Assembly (NCBI GenBank): GCA_003216415.1
Contig: QCIY01000006.1
Location: 24,589-88,588, forward strand
Direction: 5' to 3'
DNA: 64,000 nt
Origin: Prochlorococcus sp. AG-402-O16
Lineage (GTDB): Bacteria; Cyanobacteriota; Cyanobacteriia; PCC-6307; Cyanobiaceae
Numbering within the stretch: position 1 is the stretch's first letter; every line of letters starts with the position of its first letter. The translations under genes were made by a program, and so were the position numbers. Of the stretch, positions 28,663 through 35,891 are shown piece after piece. The notes under the pieces are model-generated. The model made no database searches. It was not told the DNA's origin and was given only the letters and a program-made list of their open reading frames with translations.

Positions 28663-28731
28663 TTTTTAAGGTGATGCTTTATTCAGATTTAATATTACTC
28701 AATCTTTCATCGTAACTGGGAAAGATTCGAT

Positions 28732-28860
28732 ATGGTGGTTGAAAATAAGACTTATATGGTATTACCTTCCCCACAAATTGCGAATGGATTACTGCTTATA
28801 AGTATTGGGATAGTAGTTACTTTTGATATCAAAATTGATCTATTTAAAAGTAAAGAGTAA
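28732..28860 (+). CDS. Possible small single-helix membrane protein
   Basis: 42 residues from the ATG at 28732 to TAA at 28858. The middle (ANGLLLISIGIVVTF) is a plausible membrane helix with a basic tail (KSKE). There is no clear ribosome-binding site, and it is short enough to arise by chance in A/T-rich DNA. Listed because the composition is protein-like and the surrounding region has small genes. Confidence 0.35.
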   Translation: MVVENKTYMVLPSPQIANGLLLISIGIVVTFDIKIDLFKSKE

Positions 28861-28924
28861 AAGTAAAAATTGGGAATACCTCACAATAATGATATAAATT
28901 TGATCAAAGAATAATTAATCTTAT

Positions 28925-29527
28925 TTAGATTAAGAATAAAAAACATCCAGCTACAAATCCACTTAAATGACCTAATAAACTTACACCTGGCAAAAAAGAG
29001 AACATCAAACCTATAAAGCATATTGTTTTTGACATTTTTTGGACTTCATAATTGGACTTAAAACCAATTTCTTTACCTAAGAAATATTTCTTTCCATAAA
29101 AAGAAGTTAATAGTATGAATCCAAAAAAAGCATAAATTATTCCACTAAACCCTAAAGAGGCATAATTCGGATAGATATTAAAATACGATAAGATCTTTTC
29201 GTAAAACCAGATAATAAAAAAATTTAAAAAAGAACAAATTAAAATAAATTTCAAATAAAAAAATCTGCTTTTAATTCCGAATCTCATCAAAAAATATCTT
29301 GTGATGATTATTCCACCGAGATTACTTAATAAATGATTTAAATCTCCATGAGTAAGAATTGATGTGAAAACCCTATGGGGTTGATCACTAATTAATCTTG
29401 GTACAAAGTAAAAATATTCTTTATCAATAACTCCAATTAAATCTGTAAAAATAAAAACTGAGATTAAAAAAAATCCAGTTATAAGATACTGCCAATCATA
29501 TTTTGATATTGAATTATTAAAAGGCAT
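28925..29527 (-). CDS. Rhomboid-family intramembrane serine protease
   Basis: 200 residues, six predicted membrane helices. HGDLNHLLSNLGG contains the conserved HxxxN region of helix 2, GFSGIIYAFFG has the catalytic Ser in the GxSG motif on helix 4, and GHLSGFVAG has the catalytic His on helix 6. All catalytic residues are in place, so it should be active, cutting membrane proteins near their helices. The gene ends close to the 42-aa frame; its transcript start lies near the terminator at 29565. Confidence 0.88.
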   Translation of the reverse strand: MPFNNSISKYDWQYLITGFFLISVFIFTDLIGVIDKEYFYFVPRLISDQPHRVFTSILTHGDLNHLLSNLGGIIITRYFLMRFGIKSRFFYLKFILICSFLNFFIIWFYEKILSYFNIYPNYASLGFSGIIYAFFGFILLTSFYGKKYFLGKEIGFKSNYEVQKMSKTICFIGLMFSFLPGVSLLGHLSGFVAGCFLFLI

Positions 29528-29564
29528 TTTTTAGTTTAATTTAAAAAATATCTTCTTAAATAGA

Positions 29565-29592
29565 AGAAAAGACCCTGAAAAGGGTCTTTGTA
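29565..29592 (-). terminator. Rho-independent terminator
   Basis: AAAGACCCT / AGGGTCTTT perfect 9-bp stem with a GAAA loop (29568-29589). It ends the 52-aa gene on the minus strand before the rhomboid gene begins. Confidence 0.85.
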
Positions 29593-29614
29593 AATATCTT
29601 AATGTATATTGGCT

Positions 29615-29773
29615 TTAGTAAACTTTGCAATGAGAACTAGTTGGGTGCTCTATGCATTCTTTTTCCCAATAATCTTGTCTATGATCTTGTGGTAGTTGAT
29701 AATTAAAATCATGCATTCTCCAAATATCTGAAGTTGCATTTCTAAGGGCAGTGAATGGAGTGGTGAGTCTCAT
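29615..29773 (-). CDS. Small conserved-looking protein (52 aa)
   Basis: 52 residues, MRLTTPFTALRNATSDIWRM onward, ending in HCKVY. It has a perfect GGAGG ribosome-binding site five bases before the ATG and a strong terminator just downstream, so it is a well-formed single gene. Two Cys (CIEHPTSSHC) and several Trp/Tyr/His suggest a folded or metal-binding peptide. I do not recognise a family. Confidence 0.7.
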   Translation of the reverse strand: MRLTTPFTALRNATSDIWRMHDFNYQLPQDHRQDYWEKECIEHPTSSHCKVY

Positions 29774-29957
29774 AAAACCTCCTATATCTCTACTACTTAA
29801 TTATCCTCCTATTCAATTGAAATTAATAGAGTATTAATACCCGAGTATGAGTGCTTTATGGTTGTCGCGACTATCTTATCCAATTCAGTAGGAGTAGAAA
29901 TAATTCAGGAGTCGAAAGCACTCCATCGACTTTGTGGACATCGAGGTGCATAAGACT

Positions 29958-30047
29958 CGGAAAGGGTGAAATTCCATCTCAAGCAACTTAGGCAGACACT
30001 GGAATATATAGGACTTATTTTTGAGTGATGATATGAATATCCACCAA
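29958..30047 (+). repeat. tRNA-Ser-end-like scar B with flanking repeat
   Basis: CGGAAAGGGTGAAATTC at 29958-29974 matches the tRNA-Ser 3' end with about three mismatches in 17. The following 70-75 bases align with 28024-28086 (ATCTCAAG, TTAGGCAGACACTGGA, ATATCCACCAA). It sits in the 854-bp gap between the rhomboid and lipoprotein genes, which also holds the 52-aa gene, a terminator and block B. Confidence 0.65.
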
Positions 30048-30163
30048 CCCTCATAAAAATAAAACCCAACTATACAGAAATTGATATTTCTTAGAACTCT
30101 TCTCTATTACAGAAAATTGAATTAGAACTCAAAAAATTAAGAGTGCAAATTATCCTATTACCC

Positions 30164-30270
30164 TGGAGAGGGTGGACTAAGAATTGAACATAAGAGAACA
30201 CTTTAGAACACACCTGAACAGGTTTTTCATATCGTAAATCAAATTCCCGCCAACAACCCCGCCAACAAAA
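30164..30270 (+). repeat. tRNA-like word plus phased repeat block B (GAACA x4, GCCAACA x2)
   Basis: GGAGAGGGTGG at 30164-30174 is an 11-base exact match to the tRNA-Ser end. GAACA then occurs at 30186, 30196, 30206 and 30216, exactly 10 bp apart. After a TTTTTCATATCGT stretch, GCCAACA occurs at 30249 and 30261, 12 bp apart. The right half is the counterpart of block A at 27097. Spacing of one helical turn suggests protein binding. Confidence 0.8.
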
Positions 30271-30381
30271 TTTTCAACCTAATTTAAATTTATTTTTAAA
30301 AACTTTTATCCTTTGACTTTCAATACTTTTAAAGTTGTAATTGGATTAAGAAGATTCAAAGGACATAAAAGTTAACTAAAA

Positions 30382-31233
30382 ATGTTTAAAAAGAAAATTT
30401 TATTTTTTATTTTTTTCTTAACCATACCTCTATCGTCCTGCTCATTAAGAAAAAATAATACGAAAATAAACCAAATTAAAAACCAAAAAACTCCTGAAGA
30501 GAAGAAAATATCAAATGTAATAGAAGGAAAAGAAAAAGAAACTTTAAGTGAAGAGTTAAATATTAATGAAACAACTTTTAAGCAAAATAAGTCAATGGAA
30601 ATGAGAATAGAAAATGATCACCAAGTTAAAAGTTTTGAGAATTATAGAAAAAACTTTTATCTAAACTTTTCTTTTGGATACTCAAGTTTAAAAAATTATG
30701 ATGTGTACAATACTTCCACTAATAAAGCGATATGGGACGATAGATATACAGAATTAGGGCGTTCAATTGAGATAGGTATAGGTTATGACTTTGGGAAAAT
30801 AAGAACAGAAATATCATATGCTCAGGAAAATGGAAGATTTGATGAATACCTTACTTATTTCGACAATAGCATTACAAAAATTGAAAACGATAGAGGGAAA
30901 TTACATAAAGACTTTTACATAATTAATACTTATTACGATTTCAGAGATAGTAAAAAATTCTCTCCATACATTGGCTTAGGAATTGGATTCGTTAACAGTG
31001 TCCAAGATTCAGCTCCTTTTATTCCTGAATACGTAAGACAAGCTTTTGTTACGCAGTTAAAAGCAGGTTTGAGTTATAAGTTTTCCGATGAAAACATCTT
31101 TTACATCGAGGGATTCAAAAGGGATGCAAAATCCCACACCACCAATGATGGATTGGGGACATCTTATATTTACGAAGTTAAAGATGGCTTTGATTCTTCA
31201 GGGGTACAAGTTGGATTCAGGAAAATGATTTAA
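30382..31233 (+). CDS. Predicted outer-membrane lipoprotein with OmpA-like beta-barrel
   Basis: 283 residues. The signal peptide ends in a lipobox (PLSSC, Cys near residue 20), so the N-terminus should be lipidated. A charged linker of about 65 residues (Lys/Glu/Asn-rich) follows, then a beta-barrel resembling small opacity/OmpA-like porins: alternating strands such as FYLNFSFGYSSL, SIEIGIGYDF, SPYIGLGIGFVNS, QLKAGLSYKF and SGVQVGFRKMI. It likely ends in the outer membrane. The family is often horizontally transferred. No partner gene is adjacent. Confidence 0.72.
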   Translation: MFKKKILFFIFFLTIPLSSCSLRKNNTKINQIKNQKTPEEKKISNVIEGKEKETLSEELNINETTFKQNKSMEMRIENDHQVKSFENYRKNFYLNFSFGYSSLKNYDVYNTSTNKAIWDDRYTELGRSIEIGIGYDFGKIRTEISYAQENGRFDEYLTYFDNSITKIENDRGKLHKDFYIINTYYDFRDSKKFSPYIGLGIGFVNSVQDSAPFIPEYVRQAFVTQLKAGLSYKFSDENIFYIEGFKRDAKSHTTNDGLGTSYIYEVKDGFDSSGVQVGFRKMI

Positions 31234-31263
31234 AAATAATAAATTTCAAAGCAATCTATTTGA

Positions 31264-32205
31264 TTACTTATATCTAAAACATTGAGATGGATTTCTTGGA
31301 TTCCAATAAATACACTTAGGTTTTGCTTCCTCAGCTTTTCTTGCTTCCTCAGCTTTCCTTGCTTCCTCAGCTTTCCTTGCTTCCTCAGCTTTACTTGCTT
31401 CCTCAGTTTTTCTTGCTTCCTCCGCTTTTCTTGCCTCCTCAGCTTTCCTTGCTTCCTCAGCTTTCCTTGCCTCCTCCACTTTCCTTGCTTCCTCCACTTT
31501 CCTTGCTTCCTCCGCTTTCCTTGCTTCCTCCGTTTTTCTTGCTTCCTCATCTTTCCTTGTCTCCTCAGCTTTCCTTGCTTCCTCCACTTTATTGATTTGA
31601 AATGAGGTGAAACAAGACATAAATTCTTTTTCTCCAACATTAAAGAAAGAAAATTCCTTAATACTTGATATTCCTTCTATTGGATTAAAGCACCCAGTTA
31701 CACTACTGCCCTTATCTCTATAAATGACTCCATTTGGAATAGCTCTTACTTGAAAAATAATATCAGAATTACTAATCCCAGTAGTCTTGAACTCTACTTT
31801 ATAGTTTCCAGATGGAGAATAAAAATAGGTATCATTTGTATCAGCTTTTGCAATAGTATTTAAATCACAAACTTCTCTACCTTTTATCGCAACTTCTTCA
31901 GAGATACACTTTTGAAATGAAGCAAATTTTTCGAGAGATTTTACTTTAGATGGTAAGAATGAATCCAAAGCATAACTAGCCTTTACTGCTTTAAGAACAC
32001 TATTAACTATTAGAGTTGCCTCTTTTTGCCTTGCCTTATTAATTACAGCCCCAAACAATGGGAGAGATACACTAAAAGTCAAGCCAAAAATTAATGTTAC
32101 TAGTAGAATTTCAACGATTGTATATCCTTCTTGTTTATCGTGAAAACTAATTTTTTTTTCAAAAATTTTTTTACGTTTCATAATTAAGCGACTCTTACTC
32201 AGCAT
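31264..32205 (-). CDS. Type IV pilin-like protein with C-terminal hexapeptide repeat
   Basis: 313 residues. A basic leader followed by EGYTIVEILLVTLIFGLTFSV is a class-III prepilin signal: cleavage after Gly, mature Tyr-Thr-Ile-Val-Glu5, then a hydrophobic helix. A pseudopilin-like domain with four Cys follows to about residue 206. Residues 207-295 are 15 units of (A/V/T/D)EEARK, a continuous charged helix, then a short tail with two Cys (KCIYWNPRNPSQC). It would be processed by PilD and assembled by the type IV pilus or competence apparatus. The repeat is the odd part; it could act as a rigid, extended stalk. Confidence 0.75.
   Translation of the reverse strand: MLSKSRLIMKRKKIFEKKISFHDKQEGYTIVEILLVTLIFGLTFSVSLPLFGAVINKARQKEATLIVNSVLKAVKASYALDSFLPSKVKSLEKFASFQKCISEEVAIKGREVCDLNTIAKADTNDTYFYSPSGNYKVEFKTTGISNSDIIFQVRAIPNGVIYRDKGSSVTGCFNPIEGISSIKEFSFFNVGEKEFMSCFTSFQINKVEEARKAEETRKDEEARKTEEARKAEEARKVEEARKVEEARKAEEARKAEEARKAEEARKTEEASKAEEARKAEEARKAEEARKAEEAKPKCIYWNPRNPSQCFRYK
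31321..31587 (-). repeat. 18-bp tandem repeat encoding (A/V/T/D)EEARK
   Basis: About 15 tandem copies of an 18-bp unit encoding a hexapeptide; units differ mainly in the first codon (Ala, Val, Thr or Asp) and by synonymous changes. Because 18 is a multiple of three, all six reading frames stay open here, which creates false overlapping frames on both strands. The repeat is likely to be length-variable by slippage. Confidence 0.95.
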
Positions 32206-32257
32206 CTCACTTCTAAAATTTTTGTCGAGACTTTTATAAAAAATAAATTAATAAAAC

Positions 32258-32480
32258 CCGTCAATAGATTTTCAAAACCCCGCCAACAGTGCATTGTTTT
32301 CAAGGCTGAATTTAAGAATTAGATTTAAATTTGAATAGAGGCGAAATTAATTTATAGATATAAACTCAGGGAATTTTTAATAAATTTATCGTCCGTAAAA
32401 TGGGACGATTTGAAATCGTACGGAGAGGGGTTCATGGAATTATAATTAGAAATCCAGTAATGACCTACTCTGACCACACT
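32258..32480 (+). repeat. tRNA-Ser-end-like scar C with CCAACA word and TGACC pair
   Basis: One CCGCCAACA lies at 32280-32288, followed at 32391-32428 by the 38-base unit also present at 27977 (three mismatches), which ends in CGGAGAGG at 32421 as in the tRNA gene. TGACC then occurs at 32461 and 32471, 10 bp apart. The 337-bp gap from 32206 to 32542 otherwise holds no recognisable gene. Confidence 0.7.
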
Positions 32481-32542
32481 TTAACTTAGTTATTTAAATA
32501 AAACCCTAAGATAACCCTGAGACATTTTTAAATTTTATTTAA

Positions 32543-34078
32543 TCAATTTTCTAAACATTTCTTATTTCTAGAATTTATTGTTAAATTACTTCTTTTATCA
32601 ATACCTCCATTATTTAGATCAAATTTCCATCCATGTACTGGACAAATTAAGTGGTTATCTTCATTTATTTCAGCATTACATAAATCTGCCTTTTGATGAG
32701 GACAATATCTATTAATCCTGAAACATTCTCCTTTTTTATTTTTAATATCAATCCTCTCTTGGTCTATATAATAAGTACTCAAAAAGTTATCCTTTATATT
32801 GGAAGAATCTGAGAAAAGAAATATATTTAAGTCATTATTAAAAATATCAGGTTTTCTAAATACTTTTGCTCTCAATGTTAAATATACATTTTGCCACCTT
32901 TCGTTACACATTAAGTAAAAGTATTTTTCTTTAGAAACGATTTCCTGATAATTTGATGCATAATCAAATGTTTCTAATAATTTTTTATTTTCAATATCTA
33001 TAAAAATTTTGTTTTGGGTTGTTCGATCATCTTTATTAAAAACATTTCCATAATTAAAAATTAATACTGGACAATTTTTAATATTAATATCGTCTATTTT
33101 TGAAAATCTTTCATTAATTTCTTCTTCTAAAACAAACCTATCAAATTTGTCAGGGATATCACTCCATTTATTTTTTAATCCTATTTTATAAGATTTTATA
33201 TCTTCAAAACTTGGAACCTTAATTGGTTCAGAGTTATTTGAATTAAAACTTTCACCTGGTTTGAGAAATAAAGTGTTTTTAAATTGATTATCTTCCAAAA
33301 AGTTTTTTAATTCAGGTTGATGAACAAATATATTATTTTGTCCTAAAGAAAGTTCTTTTTCTAGGAAAGGGAAAATCGCTGGTCCTGCAGCAGGTATAAA
33401 ATATTTAGGTTTTAAAATATTTAAAGCATTAAGAACATTTGCAAATTTACTATTCACTTTCTCAGAAGAAATTTTTTTCTTCTTTTTATCAGAAAAATTA
33501 AAATTTGATGGATGCCAATTTGCCCCTGAAAACTGAACTGAATAAAAATCAATAGTTTCTTTAACTTTATATATTTGATCAAAAATTTTGCAATCATTTT
33601 GATTGAAAAATACAAAATTATTAGTCTTTACTAAAATTGCAGCATCGTGGTTGATCCCAATGTCTTTAATAAATAACAAAATACTTATTTCATTATCTAA
33701 TGAATATTTCTCATTATTCTCCAATTCAACAACATTATTAGAATCTTTAATTATCTGATTTCTGAAATCCTTATCAAAATACTTTGGAATTATTATCTTG
33801 ACATTAGGAGGAACACAACTTAAAAACTCCTTATCGAAGTGATCTTGATGTTCATGAGAAACAAAAATAAAAATGTTTTTCTTCTCACAAATAAGATCCA
33901 AAACACAATTTTTAAGATGATGGTTTTTAGGATATTGGAACCAACTACTACAAAATGCACCTGAATTTGAAAACCATGGGTCAATCAATAAAGTCGTAAA
34001 TTCATTGCTCACAGAAAAACAATTATGACCCCAAAACTGAAAGTCTCCTCTTTGTACTTCAACAAATTCTTTACGCAC
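32543..34078 (-). CDS. Metallo-beta-lactamase-fold hydrolase fused to a C-terminal Rieske [2Fe-2S] domain
   Basis: 511 residues. The N-terminal MBL fold has the metal motif VSHEHQDHFD (HxHxDH, about residues 74-83) and further His/Asp ligands in NHDAAIL, NQND and WHPSNF. The last 80 residues are a Rieske domain with both ligand pairs, CPH (RYCPHQKADL) and CPVHGW. The two domains together recall CMP-sialic acid hydroxylase and related bacterial proteins, in which Rieske and MBL domains are also combined. It may be an oxygenase acting on a sugar nucleotide, but no sialic-acid-like genes are adjacent. It lies within the island, bounded by scars C and D. Confidence 0.8.
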   Translation of the reverse strand: MRKEFVEVQRGDFQFWGHNCFSVSNEFTTLLIDPWFSNSGAFCSSWFQYPKNHHLKNCVLDLICEKKNIFIFVSHEHQDHFDKEFLSCVPPNVKIIIPKYFDKDFRNQIIKDSNNVVELENNEKYSLDNEISILLFIKDIGINHDAAILVKTNNFVFFNQNDCKIFDQIYKVKETIDFYSVQFSGANWHPSNFNFSDKKKKKISSEKVNSKFANVLNALNILKPKYFIPAAGPAIFPFLEKELSLGQNNIFVHQPELKNFLEDNQFKNTLFLKPGESFNSNNSEPIKVPSFEDIKSYKIGLKNKWSDIPDKFDRFVLEEEINERFSKIDDINIKNCPVLIFNYGNVFNKDDRTTQNKIFIDIENKKLLETFDYASNYQEIVSKEKYFYLMCNERWQNVYLTLRAKVFRKPDIFNNDLNIFLFSDSSNIKDNFLSTYYIDQERIDIKNKKGECFRINRYCPHQKADLCNAEINEDNHLICPVHGWKFDLNNGGIDKRSNLTINSRNKKCLEN

Positions 34079-34339
34079 AAAAAAACTGAAGGATTAATTA
34101 ATACTTTATTAAATTTTTGAAAAAATGAAAATAGAATACAGAAAAACTTTTTTATTCCATTTTTTAGTTATTTTTATTCTTTAGAAACCCAAAGACCTAT
34201 TTAAAAACTTGGAAAACCATAGAGACATATATGGTCATTGTGGTACATTACAAAAGTCAAATGGGTTAAAGAATACCTTAAATAACTTAGTTATAACATT
34301 CAAACTGGGCATACTGACAATCTCTGACTTCTAGAAATA

Positions 34340-34611
34340 CGGAGAGGGTGTTAGTTGAGATGAATCCATGAGACACTCTCAGACACTTACTGGCAAAAGA
34401 ATTTTTGTAAATCGCTAAAATTCCCCCAACACTTTTAAAATTCCCCCAACATTTCCCCCAACACTTTTAGAGAAAAAAGATCTGACATTGTCTGAATTCA
34501 CCTGACATTATGAGACACTGTTTTTAAGAAGAAAATACAATAATTATTGTTATTGCAAGTATTTACAGGGATTTTGACATTCACAGAATGTCTCTGACAT
34601 TTTCAGACACT
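34340..34611 (+). repeat. tRNA-like word and three phased arrays (block D)
   Basis: CGGAGAGGGTG at 34340-34350 is an exact 11-base match to the tRNA end. GAGACACT at 34370 and CAGACACT at 34380 are 10 bp apart. CCAACA follows at 34426, 34446 and 34458 (20 and 12 bp). TCTGACATTG, TCTGAATTCA, CCTGACATTA and TGAGACACTG occupy 34481-34520 as four consecutive 10-mers. CTGACATT at 34594 and CAGACACT at 34604 complete the set, directly beside the tRNA 3' end. The 542-bp gap from 34079 to 34620 holds no gene that I can support. Confidence 0.8.
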
Positions 34612-34620
34612 AAAAAAATC

Positions 34621-34705
34621 CGGAGAGGGTGGGATTCGAACCCACGAATAGTTTCCCATTAAACGATTTCGAATCGTTCGCTTTCGACCACTCAGCCACC
34701 TCTCC
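34621..34705 (-). tRNA. tRNA-Ser (anticodon CGA)
   Basis: 85-nt type II tRNA. Acceptor GGAGAGG / CCTCTCC with discriminator G; D-arm with GGCTGAGTGGTCGAAAGC; anticodon stem AACGA / TCGTT with loop TTCGAAA, giving CGA (reads UCG); a long variable arm; and T-arm GTGGGTTCGAATCCCAC. CCA is not encoded. Its 3' end (at 34621, facing left) is the apparent integration target of the neighbouring island. Confidence 0.95.
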
Positions 34706-34766
34706 CTCTCATAAGTATGCACATATTAAAAGCAAAGGTTATGTTCTATCCCCATTATCTTAATTT

Positions 34767-35789
34767 TTAGTCCCAACCTGAATCTTTCATCAATTTTATT
34801 GCAAGAGAGTTATTTAACCCAAGGTCTTCTACAGTTACTTTATCGGGAATAAACTCTCCAAAGTCTTTGACAATTGGATTTTGATTAACCTCTTTTAATG
34901 GATGTTCAAAAGTAGGGGCAGCAAGGCCTTTACTTCCCTCTGGAGATGCCAAATATTCAAGAAGCTTAATAGCTTCATTTTTGTTTGTTGCGTATTTAGC
35001 TAACCCACCAGCGCTAATATTTACATGAGCAGGATTTGGCGTAATTACAGAAGTTCTCTTTGCATATAAGGCATCTCTTCTACCATTAACACCAGCTAAC
35101 ATTCTTGCTACATAATAATGATTAACAATACCTACTCCACATTTTTTCTTAGAAACAGCTCTAATTATTGAAATATCACCTGGGAAGAAAGGTTGGGAAA
35201 CATTAGAAATCATTCCACTTAACCAAGATTTAGTTAGTGATTCACCTTTGTTAACTATTTGATTAGCTACTAAAGATTGATTATATGGACTTTTTCTATT
35301 CCTTAAGCATACTTTTCCTTTTAAAGATGGGTCAGCTAGATCTGTGTAGTCCCTAATCTTGCTTACATCTACAACTTTTGGATTGGCGACCATAACTCTT
35401 ACTCTTCTGGTTAATGCATACCATTCCTTATTTTTATCCTTTAGCCCAGTTGGAACATCATTTTCTAAAGAATTTGATTCTATACGTTGAAGCAATCCAG
35501 CTTTAGCCGCATTAGTAATTCTTGCTGCATCAACTAACAATATTAAATCTGCTTGAGAATTTTTTCCCTCTCTCTTTAACCTTTCAATTAAAGATATTCC
35601 TGCAGCTTCTATAAGTCTAACTTTGATTCCTGTTTCATCTGCAAACTGTTTATAGACACTTCTATCAGTATTGTAATGTCTCCCAGAATAAACTTTGACC
35701 TCTTTTTGTGTTGAATTAGCGGGTATATTTAAATTCAGTAAAAATGTACATGTTAGTGCTGAGTAAAATAGTTTTTTTAGATTTTGCAC
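34767..35789 (-). CDS. futA: Iron(III) ABC transporter substrate-binding protein (FutA/IdiA type)
   Basis: 340 residues. Signal peptide of about 25 residues, then VYSGRHYNTDRSVYKQFADETGIKVRLIE, which is the signature of ferric-binding FutA/IdiA proteins, with conserved Tyr residues including the YY of NHYYVARM. It binds periplasmic ferric iron for an ABC importer and also protects photosystem II in related species. No permease or ATPase gene is next to it. It is divergent from a PiuC-like gene across a 102-bp region containing an ATACAT/ATGTAT dyad. Confidence 0.93.
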   Translation of the reverse strand: MQNLKKLFYSALTCTFLLNLNIPANSTQKEVKVYSGRHYNTDRSVYKQFADETGIKVRLIEAAGISLIERLKREGKNSQADLILLVDAARITNAAKAGLLQRIESNSLENDVPTGLKDKNKEWYALTRRVRVMVANPKVVDVSKIRDYTDLADPSLKGKVCLRNRKSPYNQSLVANQIVNKGESLTKSWLSGMISNVSQPFFPGDISIIRAVSKKKCGVGIVNHYYVARMLAGVNGRRDALYAKRTSVITPNPAHVNISAGGLAKYATNKNEAIKLLEYLASPEGSKGLAAPTFEHPLKEVNQNPIVKDFGEFIPDKVTVEDLGLNNSLAIKLMKDSGWD

Positions 35790-35858
35790 TTTTTCAAAAT
35801 AGTATCTATGGTTACTTTATATCTAACTTCATAAATAGGCCTCTTTAGGCGAATTTCT

Positions 35859-35874
35859 ATACATTAATATGTAT
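35859..35874. promoter_or_regulatory. Candidate iron-regulator (Fur-like) site in the futA/piuC divergent promoter
   Basis: ATACATTAATATGTAT is a dyad of ATACAT and ATGTAT around a 4-base centre, 17 bp before the hydroxylase start codon and 70 bp before futA. Both genes are iron-linked, so a Fur-like repressor is the natural candidate. A/T-rich dyads are common in this genome, so this is tentative. Confidence 0.4.
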
Positions 35875-35891
35875 CATTTTTTATACCGAAA

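Larger units (their letters stand above)
26854..34705. mobile_element. tRNA-Ser-anchored accessory island with degenerate integration scars
   Basis: The interval between the VTT gene and tRNA-Ser(CGA) is gene-poor compared with the rest of the window (five gaps of more than 300 bp) and carries unrelated cargo. Short matches to the 3' end of the tRNA gene lie at 28007, 29958, 30164, 32421 and 34340, all in the tRNA orientation, and phased short-word arrays lie beside most of them. This is the structure expected from repeated integration at the tRNA followed by decay. Genomic islands at tRNA genes, and tRNA-targeting tycheposons, are established in Prochlorococcus. No integrase or transposase reading frame remains. 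Boundaries are approximate; the left one is weakest. Confidence 0.65.

Noticed and set aside
31321..31587. CRISPR-like periodicity
   Set aside because: The unit is a contiguous 18-bp coding tandem repeat without spacers, and no cas genes are in the window.
31230..31640. Extra long frames on both strands over the repeat
   Set aside because: The 18-bp repeat keeps every frame open. Only the minus-strand pilin frame has a normal start, a domain before the repeat and a non-repetitive tail.
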